The notes under the pieces are model-generated. The model was not told where the DNA came from. It searched no databases and saw only the letters and a program-made list of their open reading frames with translations. DNA of 9,443 nucleotides from assembly GCF_002455975.1 (NCBI RefSeq), contig NZ_DKLM01000060.1, forward strand, positions 22,754 through 32,196. Direction: 5' to 3'. Origin of the DNA: Clostridium sp. UBA6640. GTDB lineage: Bacteria > Bacillota > Clostridia > Clostridiales > Clostridiaceae. Of the stretch, positions 7,529 to 9,443 are shown piece by piece (the first letter of the stretch is position 1; every line of letters begins with the position of its first letter). The translations under genes and the position numbers were made by a program.

Positions 7529-8356
7529 CTATTTAAGTGGTTTAAGTCCTAAGATTTCTCTTGCTTCAGCTGGATTAGCTATTTCTCTTCCAAGTTCTTT
7601 AGCAATTCTTACAACTTTTTCAACTAATTCTGCATTAGACTCAGCCATAACACCTTTTGATACGTAAACATTATCTTCAAAACCTACTCTAACATGTCCG
7701 CCATCTAATATTGCCATTGTAGCTAATGGGAATTCGTTTCTTCCTATTCCTGAAACTACATAAGTACTTCCAGCTGGAATACTTTCTTTCATGAATACAA
7801 AATCTCTTATTTCAGCGCTTATGCCACCGTTTACACCCATAACAAAATTAAAATGCATTGGTGCTTTTATGTATCCTTTTTTGTGTAGTCTTATAGCCAT
7901 ATCTATCATTCCCTTATCGAAAACTTCGATTTCTGGCTTAACATCTAACTCTATCATTTTTTGTCCAAACTCTTTTATTGTGTTTTCAGTATTAACAAAA
8001 ATTTCGTCTCCACCAAAGTTACAAGTTCCGCAATCTAATGTTGCCATTTCTGGACGTAAATCTACTGGTTGAAGTCTTTCTGCATTAGTCATTCCTACTG
8101 CTCCACCAGTTGAAGGTTGAATGATAGCATCTGGACATCTTCTTCTAATTTCTTCTATACAAGCCTTGAATCTCTCTTTATCTTGAGTTGGAGTTCCATC
8201 ATCTTCTCTTACATGTAAGTGAATTATACTAGCTCCAGCTTTGTAAGCCTTTTCAGCCTCAAGTCCAATTTCTTCAACAGTGTAAGGAACATTCTTGTTG
8301 TGTTCTTTTGTTACTTCAGCACCACATATTGCTGCTGCAATAATTAATTTTTCCAT
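7529..8356 (-). CDS. kce: 3-keto-5-aminohexanoate cleavage enzyme
   Basis: A 275-aa member of the BKACE (DUF849) family. With acetyl-CoA it converts 3-keto-5-aminohexanoate to acetoacetate and 3-aminobutyryl-CoA (EC 2.3.1.247). It has a TIM-barrel fold with a divalent metal. The metal-binding histidines are His46 and His48 in HLHVRED. PEIEVFD near 141-147 supplies an active-site acidic residue. GGHVRVGFEDN gives Arg223, Glu227 and Asp228, equivalent to the catalytic Arg/Glu/Asp set known in Kce. The frame is open to an ATG at 8374, but GGGAGG (8365-8370) lies inside that extension and 8 bases before the ATG at 8356. The resulting N-terminus MEKLIIAAAICGAEVTKEHN is typical of the family, so 8356 is chosen. 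It follows kal after about 100 bases, and the long spacer before kdd follows it. Confidence 0.95.
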   Translation of the reverse strand: MEKLIIAAAICGAEVTKEHNKNVPYTVEEIGLEAEKAYKAGASIIHLHVREDDGTPTQDKERFKACIEEIRRRCPDAIIQPSTGGAVGMTNAERLQPVDLRPEMATLDCGTCNFGGDEIFVNTENTIKEFGQKMIELDVKPEIEVFDKGMIDMAIRLHKKGYIKAPMHFNFVMGVNGGISAEIRDFVFMKESIPAGSTYVVSGIGRNEFPLATMAILDGGHVRVGFEDNVYVSKGVMAESNAELVEKVVRIAKELGREIANPAEAREILGLKPLK

Positions 8357-8456
8357 TTTCTTTTCCTCCCACATTGGATAATATTGTTATTTTTTTAACA
8401 AATCATCTGCAGTATTCCCTGCATTTTTTTAATTACAAAGAATTTTTAGATTTTTA
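8357..8456 (-). other. Short kal-kce spacer with two small inverted repeats
   Basis: This 100-base spacer carries the kce ribosome binding site (8365-8370) and two small stems. TTGTTA (8384-8389) pairs with TAACAA (8396-8401) around six bases. TGCAG (8408-8412) pairs with CTGCA (8419-8423) around six bases and is followed by seven T on the plus strand. In the direction of transcription neither stem has a U tract, so they do not look like terminators for the operon. They may slightly tune mRNA stability or kce translation, but this is not demonstrable here. Confidence 0.4.
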
Positions 8457-8837
8457 CTATTTTCTCTTTTTGTCTTTTGGAACAACGCATATTCCAGTTG
8501 CTTTACAAACTACTATTGGTTCTTCTAATACATCACAAGCTGAATCATTTACATCTGGTCTTGGAACTATAACTTTTCTAGCTTCAAAAGTCATTTTTCT
8601 TGAAGTATTTCCTACGTGTACTATTTCTCCAACTGCTTCTATATAGTCTCCTGCATAAACTGGTGCCATGAATTCGATGTTTTCATAAGCTTTAAAAAGT
8701 CCTTCATCTCCATCGTTCATTATTAGTAATTCTGTTGCTACGTCACCAAATAATTGTAACATTCTAGCTCCATCAACTAAGTTTCCACCATAATGTGCGT
8801 CATGTGCACTCATTCTTAATCTTATTACTGATTTCAT
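8457..8837 (-). CDS. kal: 3-aminobutyryl-CoA ammonia-lyase
   Basis: A 126-aa single hot-dog-fold protein that eliminates ammonia from L-3-aminobutyryl-CoA to give crotonyl-CoA (EC 4.3.1.14), feeding lysine carbon into butyrate formation. The N-terminal stretch (MKSVIRLRMSAHDAHYGGNL), the central VDGARMLQLFGDVATEL helix and the following YENIEFMAPVYAGDYIEA hot-dog strand are characteristic of Kal. Small thioesterase/dehydratase relatives share the fold, but the operon settles the assignment. AGGGGG at 8846-8851 lies 8 bases upstream of the ATG. As the first gene after the riboswitch leader, it has its start codon about 28 bases downstream of the leader terminator, so its expression depends on readthrough. 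The last enzyme of the pathway is thus encoded first. Confidence 0.95.
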   Translation of the reverse strand: MKSVIRLRMSAHDAHYGGNLVDGARMLQLFGDVATELLIMNDGDEGLFKAYENIEFMAPVYAGDYIEAVGEIVHVGNTSRKMTFEARKVIVPRPDVNDSACDVLEEPIVVCKATGICVVPKDKKRK

Positions 8838-8864
8838 TTTTAGTACCCCCTGTTAATTTTTTTA

Positions 8865-8896
8865 AAAATAAAAGGTACTGAAACTTTCAGCACCTT
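8865..8896 (-). terminator. Leader terminator of the lysine riboswitch
   Basis: On the minus strand AAGGTGCTG (8888-8896) pairs with CAGTACCTT (8872-8880), with one G-U pair, around AAAGTTT, which can itself close further A-U pairs. TTTATTTTT follows. It lies between the riboswitch aptamer and kal, the place of a conditional attenuator. Its 5' arm also fits into a competing antiterminator helix. Confidence 0.9.
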
Positions 8897-8942
8897 AAAC
8901 AATCCTAATTACATAATGGACTATAGATGTAACGAAAATTTC
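8880..8942 (-). promoter_or_regulatory. Predicted antiterminator helix of the expression platform
   Basis: Hand pairing on the minus strand gives a three-part stem. GAAATTTTC (8934-8942) pairs with GAAAGTTTC (8880-8888). CATCT (8925-8929) pairs with AGGTG (8891-8895). ATAGTCC (8918-8924) pairs with GGATTGT (8899-8905). This makes 21 base pairs including G-U pairs, with a 4x2 internal loop, a 3-base bulge and a 12-base apical loop. It occupies nearly all of the 5' arm of the terminator at 8865-8896, so the two structures exclude each other. The 5' side of this helix can alternatively pair with the aptamer's 3' end. Energies were not computed. Confidence 0.7.
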
Positions 8943-8954
8943 TCATCTTCATCA

Positions 8955-9129
8955 CATAAATAGCTCATCATAATATCTTATGACAGTGATAGAACATTTG
9001 CTTCCTACCCCCAAGTAATATACCTAAGAACAAGTATACTCTTTCGGCGCGTAAATCCTTCGCATATATCATCAGAAGTTCCTTTCCTTAGCATATATAT
9101 ACTACCATTTACTCGCTCCTCTATTTACG
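8955..9129 (-). promoter_or_regulatory. Lysine riboswitch aptamer (L box)
   Basis: Read on the minus strand, this 175-base element has the conserved lysine-aptamer core: TAGAGGAGCG (9114-9123), AGTA (9100-9103), GAAGG (9057-9061), GCGCCGAA (9043-9050) and CTGTCA near 8981-8986. All five helices can be drawn. P1 pairs 9121-9129 with 8955-8963 (9 bp). P2 pairs GTAAAT (9107-9112) with ATTTAC (9051-9056), and P2b pairs 9095-9102 with 9062-9069. P3 pairs 9034-9040 with 9017-9023. P4 pairs 9003-9007 with 8990-8994. P5 pairs TCATAA (8978-8983) with TTATGA (8968-8973). It lies in the 5' leader of a lysine breakdown operon, followed by an antiterminator/terminator pair. Known examples mostly repress lysine synthesis and transport. 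Here activation by lysine is inferred. Confidence 0.93.
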
Positions 9130-9154
9130 AACAATATTTAATTTTTAACAACCT

Positions 9155-9173
9155 GTGAACATATCATGTTCAC
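9155..9173. repeat. Perfect 8-bp inverted repeat at the transcription start, possible operator
   Basis: GTGAACAT at 9155-9162 and ATGTTCAC at 9166-9173 form a perfect inverted repeat with a 3-base spacer. It begins 13 bases past the predicted -10 box, so it spans roughly +5 to +23. A dimeric repressor bound there would block initiation. Alternatively the first bases of the mRNA would fold into a 5' hairpin that protects it from decay. No regulator gene is in the window to decide between these. Confidence 0.6.
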
Positions 9174-9180
9174 CCTATGT

Positions 9181-9214
9181 ATTATATTATATTATTTATA
9201 ATTTAAAAAATCAA
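9181..9214 (-). promoter_or_regulatory. Predicted sigma-A-type promoter of the lysine operon
   Basis: On the minus strand TTGATT (9209-9214) and TATAAT (9186-9191) are separated by 17 bases. A second TATAAT overlaps at 9181-9186. Transcription would start near 9178-9180 and give a leader of about 340 bases containing the whole riboswitch. Position relative to the aptamer supports it. The surrounding region is nearly pure A+T, so other boxes cannot be excluded. Confidence 0.65.
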
Positions 9215-9443
9215 TCATATTTTCTGAAAATTTTATTTTACTTTAACATTTAATAAATTATTCATAAGTCTCTCTTATATTATCGACATATTGTCGACAA
9301 TATAAACTTAATTTTTACAACATATTCGACATGCTGTAGTTTATTATATTTTTTTGTAAAATTTTAATTTACATAAATATTCCTAAATAATATTTTTATA
9401 GTTCGTACCTTTAATATTATATTCATATATTCTTCTAAATACA
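9215..9443. other. Upstream AT-rich region without a gene
   Basis: No credible open frame or RNA gene was seen on either strand. The only distinct signal is a palindrome with TCGACA repeats at 9283-9332. The rest is A/T runs that may act as upstream promoter DNA. Any gene to which the far end belongs starts beyond the window. Confidence 0.5.
9283..9332. repeat. 16-bp palindrome plus TCGACA repeats, possible regulator site
   Basis: ATATTGTCGACAATAT at 9288-9303 is a perfect 16-base palindrome. The hexamer TCGACA occurs three times in 50 bases: 9283-9288, 9294-9299 and 9326-9331. The copy at 9283-9288 partly overlaps the palindrome, while the third stands apart with TCGACAT. In such AT-rich surroundings this GC-centred cluster stands out. 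It lies about 75-120 bases upstream of the predicted operon -35, so it could bind an activator or a regulator of a neighbouring gene beyond the window edge. No identified protein can be assigned. Confidence 0.5.

Noticed and set aside
7791..8072. Plus-strand open frame of 93 codons opposite kce
   Set aside because: It lies wholly within the kce coding sequence on the other strand; kce carries recognisable catalytic residues, so this is a shadow frame.
8408..8430. Small hairpin TGCAG/CTGCA followed by seven T on the plus strand, terminator-like
   Set aside because: The stem is only 5 bp and the T tract is on the strand with no gene. In the operon's direction the stem is followed by no U tract, so it cannot be an operon terminator.
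8374..8646. Plus-strand open frame of 90 codons over the kal-kce spacer and kal
   Set aside because: It reads through the kce-kal spacer and then antisense to conserved kal codons; there is no ribosome binding site or recognisable product.
8955..9129. T-box or other amino-acid leader instead of a lysine riboswitch
   Set aside because: No T-box consensus (TGG-containing bulge near the terminator) was found, whereas the lysine core motifs and all five lysine-aptamer helices are present in the correct order.
8838..9443. Small leader peptide or CRISPR-like array in the upstream region
   Set aside because: No short frame with a good ribosome binding site stands out, and the repeats seen are single inverted repeats without regular spacing or spacers.

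Overview
The window is a single catabolic operon, all on the minus strand, for anaerobic fermentation of L-lysine through the 3-aminomutase / 3,5-diaminohexanoate route. In transcription order (high to low coordinates) it reads kal, kce, kdd, kamA, kamB, kamC, kamD, kamE. The DNA is very AT-rich, with strong GGAGG-type ribosome binding sites and tightly packed genes, as in low-GC Firmicutes. From memory, not from a search, the KamA protein is nearly identical to the lysine 2,3-aminomutase of Clostridium subterminale SB4: same 416-residue length, same Fe-S, PLP, substrate and zinc residues at the same numbers. A Clostridium sensu stricto is therefore the likely source.

Layout: 1-71 holds a perfect-stem terminator closing the operon. 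72-2416 encodes the two subunits of the B12/PLP lysine (beta-lysine) 5,6-aminomutase (kamE, kamD). 2409-4914 encodes two accessory ATPases (kamC, MutS-like; kamB, P-loop). 4920-6170 is kamA. 6224-7267 is kdd. 7268-7528 is a 261-base AT-rich spacer with inverted repeats and a possible internal promoter. 7529-8356 is kce and 8457-8837 is kal. 8838-9443 has no gene but holds a long regulated leader: a sigma-A-like promoter, an operator-like palindrome at the transcription start, a complete lysine riboswitch aptamer, an expression platform and a terminator just ahead of kal.

Pathway: KamA converts L-lysine to L-beta-lysine. KamDE moves the terminal amino group to give 3,5-diaminohexanoate. Kdd oxidatively deaminates it to 3-keto-5-aminohexanoate. 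Kce condenses that with acetyl-CoA to give acetoacetate and 3-aminobutyryl-CoA. Kal removes ammonia to give crotonyl-CoA, which enters the butyrate route. KamB and KamC probably support the radical/B12 enzymes, but their exact role is not evident from the sequence. The CoA-transferase, a lysine racemase and a lysine permease are not in the window.

The most interesting part is the leader. Lysine riboswitches normally shut off lysine synthesis and uptake, but this one precedes lysine breakdown. Hand folding finds three competing helices: an aptamer 3' strand that can pair with the antiterminator, a long antiterminator that covers the terminator's 5' arm, and the terminator itself. Together they predict that lysine switches the operon ON by antitermination.
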